From Candidatus Brocadia sp. WS118 (GTDB taxonomy: Bacteria > Planctomycetota > Brocadiia > Brocadiales > Brocadiaceae), in NCBI GenBank assembly GCA_007618135.1, contig PHFX01000015.1:1-41101 (forward strand): DNA of 41,101 nucleotides, given 5' to 3'. Positions 15,221-22,432 of this stretch are shown here, one piece after another. A model generated the notes under the pieces. That model was not told where the DNA came from, did not search any database, and worked only from the letters and a program-made list of their open reading frames with translations. The position numbers were made by a program, and so were the translations under genes. Within the stretch, counting starts at the first letter, position 1, and every line of letters starts with the position of its first letter.

Positions 15221-15274
15221 ACCTTTCCCCTCTTATTGTGTGAGGGAGTCTACAGACAAGAGACGGGGAAAGGT
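15221..15274. promoter_or_regulatory. 10-bp perfect inverted repeat that can hide a ribosome site
   Basis: ACCTTTCCCC (15221-15230) and GGGGAAAGGT (15265-15274) are exact complements. On the minus strand the later arm is a purine-rich ribosome-binding-like sequence upstream of the small acidic frame. A second inverted pair, CTACAGA (15250-15256) and TCTGTAG (15306-15312), interlocks with it, giving a pseudoknot-like layout. Confidence 0.4.
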
Positions 15275-15332
15275 TAAGGTGATAAGAAGCGAGTTCTTTC
15301 TCTCATCTGTAGGCTTCCGGACAAAAAAAAAG

Positions 15333-15353
15333 CCGCAGAATATTTTCCTGCGG
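15333..15353. terminator. bidirectional intrinsic terminator
   Basis: CCGCAG (15333-15338) and CTGCGG (15348-15353) with nine A on the left and ATTTTTATTTTA on the right, so it can stop transcription from either side. It separates the third recombinase gene (ending 15614, minus) from the non-coding region. Confidence 0.7.
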
Positions 15354-15613
15354 ATTTTTATTTTATGTTTCATTTTTGACCAAATATGGCTTAGTTAAGG
15401 CAAATTTGGATAAATTTCATTTCGTCGCTATATACATCTTTTGCGACATTATCCTCCATAAAATGTGGGGAATTACTTCCCCTTTATTTTCCCGCAGAAT
15501 TGGAATTGATTTGCAAAGTGCTCTAACAATCTGAGTATAGCAATCTAGCAGAAGGATGCAACATGTCCCCTGTGAATAATTCTTTGCAAACTTTGAATTA
15601 TTTTTTACTACCC

Positions 15614-16477
15614 TCAGAAAACCCGCCTGTACGTTTCTTCCATTTCGGTTCTGCTGAGTTTTGTATAATCAGAAATCGTATTTGTTGTGCTATGACCCAC
15701 CATGAGTGCGATAACAGCATCCGGCACTCCCTTTTTGGCAAGCCTATGAATAAAGCCATGACGAAAAGAATGTGGACTTATTTTTTCTTCAATGCCTGCC
15801 CGTTGCACTACTGATTTGACCATCCTTTGAATGGAACGTGAGGTAAGTCTTCCCATACAATTGCCTCTCGATCCTACAAACAGCGCTTTTGTGTCCGAAC
15901 ACGTTTCTAGTTCGCTTCGAAGCGATAGAAATAATCTAAGGAATGCGTCCGTTTCTTCCCCCCAAAAAACTCGACGTCTCTTTGTGGTCTTTTCTGTCTT
16001 GATAACTGCCGACATCTGACCGCGAATATCTGTGATATCCAAGGAACACAGTTCGCCAACTCTCATCCCGGTGTCATGCAACAATCTGACGATGCAAAGA
16101 TTTTGGAGAGGCATCGGTACTCTCTGGTTTAATTCAACAAGTATTCTCTGATACTCTTCTTCTGTAATGGCATGATGCGAATTCGCAGAGGCTTTAGGAA
16201 CTCTTATGAAATATAGTGGTATCGATAAGCGGCCCTGTTCGTGAAAAAAGCGAAGGTAATTGCGGACGATAGTCATTCCGTACTGGACGTTTCTTGGTGC
16301 GTATCGCTGGTCTATTGTCCTAGAAAATTCGACTATATCCTCGAGTTTTAATTCCTCTGGAAATTTACTCACAAAGTTCTGAAATCGTTCAACCCAGATA
16401 CGATAAGATTTATGTGCCGACTTTCGATACGATTCTTTCCATTTTAAGTATTGCTCGACTGGATTAGAATTGATCAT
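15614..16477 (-). CDS. tyrosine recombinase/integrase (XerC/D-like), third in window
   Basis: 287 aa from the ATG at 16477, which has AGGAGGAGTCCA before it; the longer frame to 16585 is unsupported. SAM-like N-terminal domain about 5-85, catalytic domain about 103-285. Catalytic set: Arg139 (GMRVGE), a Lys in TEKTTK (163-166), His236 and Arg239 (HSFRH), His262 (VGHST) and Tyr271 (SDYTKL). Followed at its 3' side by a terminator and preceded by a highly structured non-coding region. It may serve the second mobilisation module (17.3-21.7 kb), either as integrase or as a resolvase that keeps the element monomeric. Confidence 0.95.
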   Translation of the reverse strand: MINSNPVEQYLKWKESYRKSAHKSYRIWVERFQNFVSKFPEELKLEDIVEFSRTIDQRYAPRNVQYGMTIVRNYLRFFHEQGRLSIPLYFIRVPKASANSHHAITEEEYQRILVELNQRVPMPLQNLCIVRLLHDTGMRVGELCSLDITDIRGQMSAVIKTEKTTKRRRVFWGEETDAFLRLFLSLRSELETCSDTKALFVGSRGNCMGRLTSRSIQRMVKSVVQRAGIEEKISPHSFRHGFIHRLAKKGVPDAVIALMVGHSTTNTISDYTKLSRTEMEETYRRVF

Positions 16478-16638
16478 TGGACTCCTCCTAGAAACATTTT
16501 GATTGGTTGAAACCCCATCAAGAACAAAATGTCCTGTTGTTGATTGCATAAATTTTTCAAATAAGGCTTGGTAATAGCACACCAACTCTCGGTATGAATA
16601 TCAGGCACTGCTGAATCATTCGAAAAGTTGATTCTGCA

Positions 16639-16925
16639 CCCGCCGTTAAAACAGCGGGAATCATTACCACCTTAGAACTTCGGTTTACCGGCCTCTTGAT
16701 CTTCGGTAGTGAAACAAAACCATCCATCCACCCTTGCTTTCGGTTTACCGGCCTTAGCAAAAGGTGGATGGTACTTAAGATTGTACCACTCCTTCTGCCT
16801 GTTTCCTCATCGGCAGTTGCCCTGTTATCCACAGGTTTATCTGAGAACAAACAAAAAGGCGGCGATGGTGCTGATCGCCGTACTACCGTCTCTTCGACTC
16901 TTGCCAAAGATTCGGACATGTCCGA
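16639..16925. repeat. hairpin array, left part of structured origin-like region
   Basis: Contents in order: CCCGCCGTT/AACAGCGGG hairpin (16639-16658); two direct copies of TTCGGTTTACCGGCCT about 60 bp apart (16679 and 16739); a large hairpin with CCATCCACC (16724-16732) and GGTGGATGG (16763-16771) plus TTGCT/AGCAA and an inner CGGT/ACCG; GGCGAT/ATCGCC (16861-16879); and the 14-bp palindrome TCGGACATGTCCGA (16912-16925). No credible gene lies here. The density of secondary structure is typical of oriT or of plasmid origins. Confidence 0.6.
16825..16833 (+). other. consensus DnaA box
   Basis: TTATCCACA, an exact match to the DnaA-box consensus, inside the structured non-coding region upstream of the second coupling ATPase gene. 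Supports an origin reading of this region. Confidence 0.45.
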
Positions 16926-17021
16926 TTAAGTATACAAAGACGCCTATAAACATAGTATGTAGAGACCATATTTTAAAACTTTCGGCAAACTACCTCTCTA
17001 CTGACTACTGGTTTACTGCCT

Positions 17022-17165
17022 CCCCGCGTGTCGGGCTCGCGCCCGACTTCTGATTCTTCCTGACGGCTACCCGGGTTTGTCTCTGCACTATCGTTTGAAC
17101 CTGCACCAAGAATCAGAAGTCGGCCGCTCGATTGAGCGTCGACACGCGGGGAAAGGTTCAAACGA
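17022..17165. other. nested perfect inverted repeats with pseudoknot, candidate oriT/origin
   Basis: Four exact complementary pairs lie within 144 bp. A: CCCCGCGTGTCG (17022-17033) with CGACACGCGGGG (17140-17151). B: CCGACTTCTGATTCTT (17043-17058) with AAGAATCAGAAGTCGG (17108-17123). C: TCGTTTGAACCT (17091-17102) with AGGTTCAAACGA (17154-17165). D: CGCTC-GATT-GAGCG (17125-17138). Pair A encloses B and D; one arm of C lies in the loop of B and the other outside A, so C makes a pseudoknot. A local GTCGGGC/GCCCGAC hairpin (17030-17047) competes with A and B. The downstream genes encode a coupling ATPase and a replication-relaxation protein, so a transfer or replication origin is the natural guess. 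Confidence 0.7.
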
Positions 17166-17346
17166 CGTTAACCGCTACTCGTTCACTACCTCTAAAGACA
17201 ATTGTATAATTTTCATAGGGTATAATTACCCCGGACTGATTTTGTACATTCCTCAAAGCCATCGGGCTTCAAAACCAGCTTCCACTATCCTTTCGGCTCT
17301 TTCTCACACGGCATGCTCAAAGGGACTGGAAGCTGACTTTGAAACC

Positions 17347-18627
17347 ATGAATAATGAAGTAATTCTCGGAAAACGCATATCGTGGGGTGATAACGAATCG
17401 CATTTCGGTATTGGACCGGAAGACAGCCGCAGACACATCTATATCGTTGGCAAAACAGGATCAGGTAAGACGACGCTTTTGCACAATCTTCTCATTCAGC
17501 ACATTGAGGCCGGTAACGGGATTGGCCTGATCGACCCGCACGGCGATTTGGCAAACGATCTTCTCGATTACATCCCCTCTTGGAGAACCCGCGATGTTGT
17601 CTACCTAAACTCCGCCGATTTGAATTATTTTGTAGGGATCAATCCTCTTTCGGGTGTTTCACCTGACCGGCGTCATCAGGCCGCATCGGGAATAGTCAGT
17701 TCATTCAAAAGCCTGTGGCGGGATTCATGGGGGCCTCGACTTGAATATATTCTGTACAATGCCGTAGCCGCCCTACTTGACTGTGAGAATACAACCATTC
17801 TGGGAATTCCCAGAATGCTCACAGATAGTTCATACCGGAAATGGGTGGTACAGCAGGTACGTGATCCGTTTGTCCAATCGTTCTGGGTCAATGAGTATGA
17901 ACGGTACGACCCGCGTTTCATGCGGGAAGCTATCGCTCCCATTCAGAACAAAATCGGCCAGTTCCTCACGGCTCCGGCAATACGAAATATTCTGGGCCAG
18001 GTGAAAAGCAAAATTGATTTTCGCTTTCTCATCGACAACCAGCGGATTTTCATAGCCAATCTCTCGAAGGGTGCGCTCGGTGAGGATAAAGCGAATCTTA
18101 TGGGGTCACTTCTGGTGACACAATTTCAACTTGCAGCCATGTCCCGCACGGACATTCCCGAAAGCGAACGCAGAGATTTCTTTCTGGTGATTGATGAATT
18201 CCAGTCGCTGACGACTGACAGTTTTGCCTCCATTCTTTCCGAGGCGCGTAAGTTCCGTATTTCAATTGTCATCAGTAATCAATTTCTCGATCAACTTCAG
18301 CTTCCCATTCGTCAGGCTATTCTCGCAAACGTCGGAACCATTGTTTCCTTCTGCATCGGAAACACCGATGCAGAAACGTTGGAAAAGGAATTTGGTCTCG
18401 CCTATTCAGCAGAGCAGTTCACGGATTTAAAGCGATATGAGATAATTGTTAAACTGCTTGAAGACGGAGCTCATCTTGAGCCATTTAGGGGAAAGACTCT
18501 TCCGAAAATGGGGACTCCTTCATTTCGTCGAGAGATTATCCTAGAGCAGTCGAGGCAGAGATACTCTTTGAAACGAGAAGTTATTGAGAAGAAAATTTTA
18601 AAATGGATGCGAAGCGCGTCCGCATAG
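17347..18627 (+). CDS. VirD4/TraG-like type IV coupling ATPase, copy 2
   Basis: 426 aa from the ATG at 17347; the frame is open back to 17077, but that part overlaps the inverted-repeat region and does not resemble the family. Walker A GKTGSGKT (35-42), LIDPHGDLANDLL (61-73), Walker B VIDEFQ (281-286) and the following SEARKFRISIVISNQ segment match copy 1 (6603-8081) along the whole length, although the two are strongly diverged. As in copy 1 there are no membrane helices and the next gene is a replication-relaxation protein. Probable role: DNA or nucleoprotein motor in mobilisation. Unlike copy 1 it is not linked to Ub-like genes. Confidence 0.92.
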   Translation: MNNEVILGKRISWGDNESHFGIGPEDSRRHIYIVGKTGSGKTTLLHNLLIQHIEAGNGIGLIDPHGDLANDLLDYIPSWRTRDVVYLNSADLNYFVGINPLSGVSPDRRHQAASGIVSSFKSLWRDSWGPRLEYILYNAVAALLDCENTTILGIPRMLTDSSYRKWVVQQVRDPFVQSFWVNEYERYDPRFMREAIAPIQNKIGQFLTAPAIRNILGQVKSKIDFRFLIDNQRIFIANLSKGALGEDKANLMGSLLVTQFQLAAMSRTDIPESERRDFFLVIDEFQSLTTDSFASILSEARKFRISIVISNQFLDQLQLPIRQAILANVGTIVSFCIGNTDAETLEKEFGLAYSAEQFTDLKRYEIIVKLLEDGAHLEPFRGKTLPKMGTPSFRREIILEQSRQRYSLKREVIEKKILKWMRSASA

Positions 18628-18675
18628 TTTCAATGCAAACGTCTTCTGAACGGGGCGGCAGACGGCACATTACGA

Positions 18676-19611
18676 ATGTCATCCACGCGAACCCCGCGGT
18701 TTAAACGTCCGAGTAACATAAACACTATCCGTATTACAGAACGTGATTTAAACATTATTCATCACGTCTTTCGGTATCGTCTATTAAATTCCAAACAGAT
18801 TACGATCCTCACAGAAGGCAGTCATCAAAACATCTTAAGGCGCCTCAAACTGTTATATAACAACCGCTATCTTGATCGTCCAATAAGCCAGCTTGAATAC
18901 TACCGTTCCGGTGGCTCACACCCTATCGTGTATGCCCTCGGCAATCGTGGCGCTGATTTGATTCAGGAAAGATTCGGCATTCCTCGGAAAGAAATTGACT
19001 GGACGGCAAAAAACCGTTCTGTTAAACGGCTCTTTATTCAGCATACCTTGGCGGTTTCTGAATTTCTTGTGAAAGTTGAGGCTGATTGTAAGAGAAGTGG
19101 GAACATGAGATTCATTGATAAAGAAGAATCACTGAAAGATCTTTCAAGTCATACATTGAATCAGAGGCAATTCAAATGGGATGTGAAAGCTTCTGCTCAC
19201 GGAGAGAACATACGAATCGGAATCATACCCGACTATGTTTTCGGTCTTCAGTCGTTAAAGGAAAACACCGAAACGATCTATTACTTTCTTGAAGTAGATC
19301 GGGGAACGATGCCCGTGATGAGAAATAGCCTGAAGCAGACTTCATTCTATAGGAAGCTCCTTGCCTACTATGAAACGTGGAGACAGGGACTTCACTCGTC
19401 TCTTTTTAGTTTGAAAAGACTTCGGGTCCTGATTGTTACACACAGTAAAGAAAGGCAGAATCATCTGATCGCCGCAAACAAAATACTTAATGATGGCGTA
19501 GGTTCCGGTATTTTCCTCTTTGCAAACGTACCTGAGATTTATTCTTGCAAAGACATTTTAAAACCATCCTTTGTGGATGGTCATGGGAGCGATGGTATTT
19601 CAATTAGATAA
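18676..19611 (+). CDS. replication-relaxation family protein (relaxase-like), copy 2
   Basis: 311 aa. N-terminal winged helix (about 20-70: TERDLNIIHHVFRYRLLNSKQ, then RLKLLYNNRYLDRP), then the core with IIPDYVFG (183-190) and the signature FLEVDRGT (204-211). Same order of motifs as copy 1 at 5789-6613. It lies 48 bp after the coupling ATPase. The Asp and Glu of PDY/F and LEVDR are the likely metal ligands of a nuclease-like fold. The pair with the adjacent structured DNA suggests that this protein recognises that DNA. Confidence 0.85.
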   Translation: MSSTRTPRFKRPSNINTIRITERDLNIIHHVFRYRLLNSKQITILTEGSHQNILRRLKLLYNNRYLDRPISQLEYYRSGGSHPIVYALGNRGADLIQERFGIPRKEIDWTAKNRSVKRLFIQHTLAVSEFLVKVEADCKRSGNMRFIDKEESLKDLSSHTLNQRQFKWDVKASAHGENIRIGIIPDYVFGLQSLKENTETIYYFLEVDRGTMPVMRNSLKQTSFYRKLLAYYETWRQGLHSSLFSLKRLRVLIVTHSKERQNHLIAANKILNDGVGSGIFLFANVPEIYSCKDILKPSFVDGHGSDGISIR

Positions 19612-19620
19612 CAGGCACGA

Positions 19621-19854
19621 TCAATTCTCTTCGAGAACCGCTACCCTTTTTTCCAAATTTTTGACATCATCCTTTTTAGCCATTTTATCCGCTATATCAT
19701 CGAGGCGCGCTTGGATGCCACTGAGCCTTGAGTTAATTCCAGTGATATCCTTCTTGATAGTAGTAACGTCATCCTTAGTTGCTGTTTGGTCGAATCCGTT
19801 TTTCACCATGACAGCAAGTTCCTCCAGAGTTATTTTTTTATCTTCAGATTGCAT
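19621..19854 (-). CDS. small coiled-coil protein
   Basis: 77 aa, convergent with the relaxation gene (9-bp gap). Residues 25-77 show heptad pattern (VTTIKKDITGINSRLSGIQ, ARLDDIADKM, VKNLEKRVAVLEE). Looks like the many short coiled-coil proteins of mobile elements with no known role. ATG at 19854 with weak AGGT. May be an oligomerisation partner or a small regulator. Confidence 0.6.
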   Translation of the reverse strand: MQSEDKKITLEELAVMVKNGFDQTATKDDVTTIKKDITGINSRLSGIQARLDDIADKMAKKDDVKNLEKRVAVLEEN

Positions 19855-19896
19855 ATACCTACATTATAACCCAAAAGGATATATTCAATTCGTTCG

Positions 19897-19905
19897 TTAT
19901 CCACA
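19897..19905 (+). other. consensus DnaA box
   Basis: TTATCCACA in the gap upstream of the CHC2 primase-like gene. Exact match to the DnaA-box consensus; suggestive, not proof. Confidence 0.35.
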
Positions 19906-19996
19906 CCCCTCCCCTTCCTTTTAACGGATCAGTGAAAGTATAATTTCCAGTGGAACTGTTCATTTGTGAGAAACTCAAATCCAAAGGAGGCAATCA

Positions 19997-20992
19997 ATGT
20001 CTGAATCGGATTGCGGATTCGTAGATTTTAAAACAATCAAAAAGTCGATCTCAATGCTTCAGGTTCTTGAGCATTATGGACTCGCGCAAACGCTTAAGGG
20101 AAACGGGGACTCGTTAAGCGGCCCCTGCCCTCTTCACGGAGGACAGACGAAAGGACAATTCAAAGTCAGTACTTCCAAAAACTGTTGGCACTGTTTCGGT
20201 CAATGCAAATCCGGAGGAAACGTCCTGGACTTCGTGAGTCTCAAAGAGAATATCGGAATCCGCGAAGCGGCAATCTACCTTATGGAACGGATTGGTCTCT
20301 CAACGGTCCCCGTATCAACAATACAATCAGAAGGAAAAGAAGTAACAAGCCCACAAAGGCAAAAGGATGATAAGGAACCGGTCACAACGGCAGAAGAATC
20401 GAAGATAAATAAACCGCTTGGATTTGTACTTAAGTATCTCGATCCGGACCATCCGTATCTTACTGACCAAGGACTTTCCAAAGAAACCGTCCTTGCATTT
20501 GGTCTTGGTTATTGCAAGCGAGGGATACTAGCGGAGAGAATAGCTATCCCGATCCAAAACAAGGGTGGAGAACTTGTGGCATATATTGGCCGCTTTCCGG
20601 GAACACCACCCGAGGGAAAGGAAAAATACAAATTTCCAGAAGGTTTTAAGAAATCACTCGAACTGTTCAATGGTCATCGTGCGATCAAGGAATCATCAAC
20701 GGAACCGTTAGTTCTGGTACAAAGCGTCTTTGACGGCATGCGCATCTGGCAAGCCGGGTATCGTCGCACCGTAGCTCTTATGGGAAACTCCCTCTCAGAA
20801 GAACAGGCTACGCTTGTTAAGGAGATAGTTTCCTCTCAAGGACGAGTTGTCTTGCTCCTCCGTGAGGATGTGACGACAACCGCGAATCAAAGTATACTTC
20901 TACGACTTAGTTCTTCCTGCTTTACCAAACTCATCACGTTTCAGGACAGTATCACTGATCCTGAGATATTAATACAAGCTATTCGCAGTTAG
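19997..20992 (+). CDS. CHC2 zinc-finger primase-like protein with degenerate TOPRIM
   Basis: 331 aa; ATG at 19997 with AAAGGAGG. The N-terminus is a CHC2 zinc finger as in DnaG: Cys44-x2-His47 (CPLHGG) and Cys63-x2-Cys66 (CWHC), then SGGNVLDFV. A linker (about 105-140) leads to a DnaG-like core: GFGLGYCKRG, IAIPIQNKGGELVAYIGR. The TOPRIM-like part reads LVLVQSVFDGMRIW (238-251) where DnaG has VVVVEGYxD, so Glu is Gln; the DxD site reads LLLRED (286-291). The same two sites are also lost in the protein at 2481-4808. The protein may bind origin DNA or prime with a partner and may not itself synthesise primers. Confidence 0.8.
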   Translation: MSESDCGFVDFKTIKKSISMLQVLEHYGLAQTLKGNGDSLSGPCPLHGGQTKGQFKVSTSKNCWHCFGQCKSGGNVLDFVSLKENIGIREAAIYLMERIGLSTVPVSTIQSEGKEVTSPQRQKDDKEPVTTAEESKINKPLGFVLKYLDPDHPYLTDQGLSKETVLAFGLGYCKRGILAERIAIPIQNKGGELVAYIGRFPGTPPEGKEKYKFPEGFKKSLELFNGHRAIKESSTEPLVLVQSVFDGMRIWQAGYRRTVALMGNSLSEEQATLVKEIVSSQGRVVLLLREDVTTTANQSILLRLSSSCFTKLITFQDSITDPEILIQAIRS

Positions 20993-21202
20993 TAGCACAT
21001 TCCGTGGGCTGGGGAGCAATGATCCAAAGGAGCAGTCAAAAAAGTTAAGGGGAATCGAGGGGGATGACGTTTGACTTTCGCTCAATTCCGATCGTCGGAG
21101 CGGGTTTGGGCTGTGCTACCGATGGACCACCATTGCTCTCTGGCCTGCCGTTTTACTTCTCTTCACTCTAAAAAATACCTAACCATCACATGAGGATTGC
21201 AC
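20993..21202 (+). other. structured intergenic region, A-B-A'-B' pairing
   Basis: TAGCACA (about 20992) pairs with TGTGCTA (about 21111) while GAGCAATG (21016-21023) pairs with CATTGCTC (about 21132-21139); the order makes a pseudoknot. Inside are a GGAATcGAG/CTCaATTCC stem and a CGCTC/GAGCG stem. No gene in this 210-bp gap. Could be an RNA element of the following small genes or a DNA site. Confidence 0.35.
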
Positions 21203-21481
21203 ATGGCCTATACACCTGAATTATCCTATGAAGCCAGTTCAACATTACGCAGAATTGCATGGTCGCTCAATAAACCGATGACCAAAACGATGGAATGGAT
21301 TCTAACCGATCTGGTGAAGGTTATTCCTTCCGAAGCAATCTGCGAAGCGTGTAGAGATCAAACAAAATGCGAAACCTGTCCTTTTAACACACAAGGAAAA
21401 CCTACCCTTATGGAGGAACGAAATGACACAACCGAAGTCCGACTTAGGACAGATAGTAGCGACCTCGAATGCTCACTCTAA
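21203..21481 (+). CDS. small protein with two CxxC pairs
   Basis: 92 aa from the ATG at 21203 (TGAGGA 8 bases upstream). The first 45 residues read like a regulator or antitoxin: YTPELSYEASSTLRRIAWSLNKPMTKTMEWILTD, an Arc/RHH-like or helical segment. Then CEACRDQTKCETCPF gives CxxC twice, likely zinc or Fe-S binding. Overlaps the next gene by 59 bp. Function unknown; probably an element maintenance regulator. Confidence 0.65.
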   Translation: MAYTPELSYEASSTLRRIAWSLNKPMTKTMEWILTDLVKVIPSEAICEACRDQTKCETCPFNTQGKPTLMEERNDTTEVRLRTDSSDLECSL

Positions 21482-21695
21482 GCTTACGCAAGATGACATC
21501 TTATGTGCATTGGGCCGTCATGTTTCCGGAGATTGGGGTGACGTCTGTGAGGAGGATCGACAGGAAAACGAGTTTTCGCTAAAGGAAGGATTCAGAATAC
21601 TTTCGGTTTACCGAGGAATCAATGATATCAAATTCTGGATCATCACAGAGGCCGACCGCTCAGTAACAACAGTTTTACTTCCCGAGGATTATTGA
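21423..21695 (+). CDS. plasmid-type conserved small protein
   Basis: 90 aa with GGAGG 6 bases before the ATG. The passage SGDWGDVCEEDRQENEFSLKEG, then FRILSVYRGINDIKFWIITEADRSVTTVLLPEDY is one I recognise as a widespread family carried on plasmids and integrative elements, often annotated as plasmid-related. Its role is not known to me. The terminator follows 6 bp later. Presence supports a plasmid-like origin of this segment. Confidence 0.75.
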   Translation: MTQPKSDLGQIVATSNAHSKLTQDDILCALGRHVSGDWGDVCEEDRQENEFSLKEGFRILSVYRGINDIKFWIITEADRSVTTVLLPEDY

Positions 21696-21701
21696 GAAAA
21701 T

Positions 21702-21740
21702 AAAGCCGCCTTATTCTTTAGAAAAGGCGGCTTTTTCTTT
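21702..21740 (+). terminator. intrinsic terminator shared by convergent genes
   Basis: AAAGCCGCCTT (21702-21712) and AAGGCGGCTTT (21724-21734) form an 11-bp stem, followed by TTTCTTTTT on the plus strand. On the minus strand it could also stop transcripts, though T-richness there is lower. Confidence 0.85.
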
Positions 21741-21761
21741 TTACATCCACGATGGGCATTT

Positions 21762-22427
21762 CTATTTCTTTAGGGGTTCAATAATTGAAGGAATGTTATT
21801 GGCAGGAGAATTCACTAATGTGCTGATTTCATATACCTTCATTTTCTTTGCGTCGTACGGCCTTAAGAGAGACAATCCTACTGTTTCGTCAAGATCCGCG
21901 CTCAACCACTCTTTTTCCTTATTCATCGGTAGAATAACCGGCATCCGGTCGTGTATCGGCTTAATTAGAGTATTCGGTTCAGTCGTTATTATCGAACATG
22001 ACTGTACCTCTTTCCCATCCGGCGCCTTCCAGCTGTCCCAAATACCGGCAAATGCGAAAAGAGCCTCATCTTTCAATAAAATTCGGTACGGGTGTTTCTT
22101 TGCTCCCTCTTTTTTCCATTCATAAAATGAATCTGCGACCACTAAACAACGTTTTCGTTTAAAAAGCCTTTTAAACGTCGGTTTTTCCATAATCGATTCA
22201 CTTCTTGTATTGATCATCGAATACTTATTGATGGTATCCGGCTTTGACCATGAGGGAATTAACCCCCAGCGCACAAGGGTTAATTCTTTCGGGGATTCAT
22301 TGAGGATGACGGGGATACTTTGAGAGGGAGATATATTGTAGTTCCCGGTAAGCACCAGATTAACTGCTTCTATCCCGAATCGTTTGGCAAGTTCTTGTAT
22401 GATGACAAGCGCGTACCGGCCGCACAT
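21762..22427 (-). CDS. yedK: SRAP-domain protein (YedK/HMCES family)
   Basis: 221 aa, the normal length. Starts MCGRY, so Cys2 becomes the N-terminal nucleophile that links to abasic sites in single-stranded DNA. Other active-site residues: Asn73 (INTRSES), Glu103 (DSFYEWKK) and His159 (IHDRMPV). AGGAGG precedes the ATG at 22427. It begins 5 bp after the polymerase stop, so it is the last gene of a four-gene DNA-damage operon. Known role of the family: protects ssDNA abasic sites at stalled forks by covalent crosslinking. Confidence 0.95.
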   Translation of the reverse strand: MCGRYALVIIQELAKRFGIEAVNLVLTGNYNISPSQSIPVILNESPKELTLVRWGLIPSWSKPDTINKYSMINTRSESIMEKPTFKRLFKRKRCLVVADSFYEWKKEGAKKHPYRILLKDEALFAFAGIWDSWKAPDGKEVQSCSIITTEPNTLIKPIHDRMPVILPMNKEKEWLSADLDETVGLSLLRPYDAKKMKVYEISTLVNSPANNIPSIIEPLKK

Positions 22428-22432
22428 AGCGA

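Noticed and set aside
17077-17346. Upstream extension of the second coupling ATPase frame
   Set aside because: It crosses the inverted-repeat region, has no family similarity and the protein from 17347 already covers the conserved domain.
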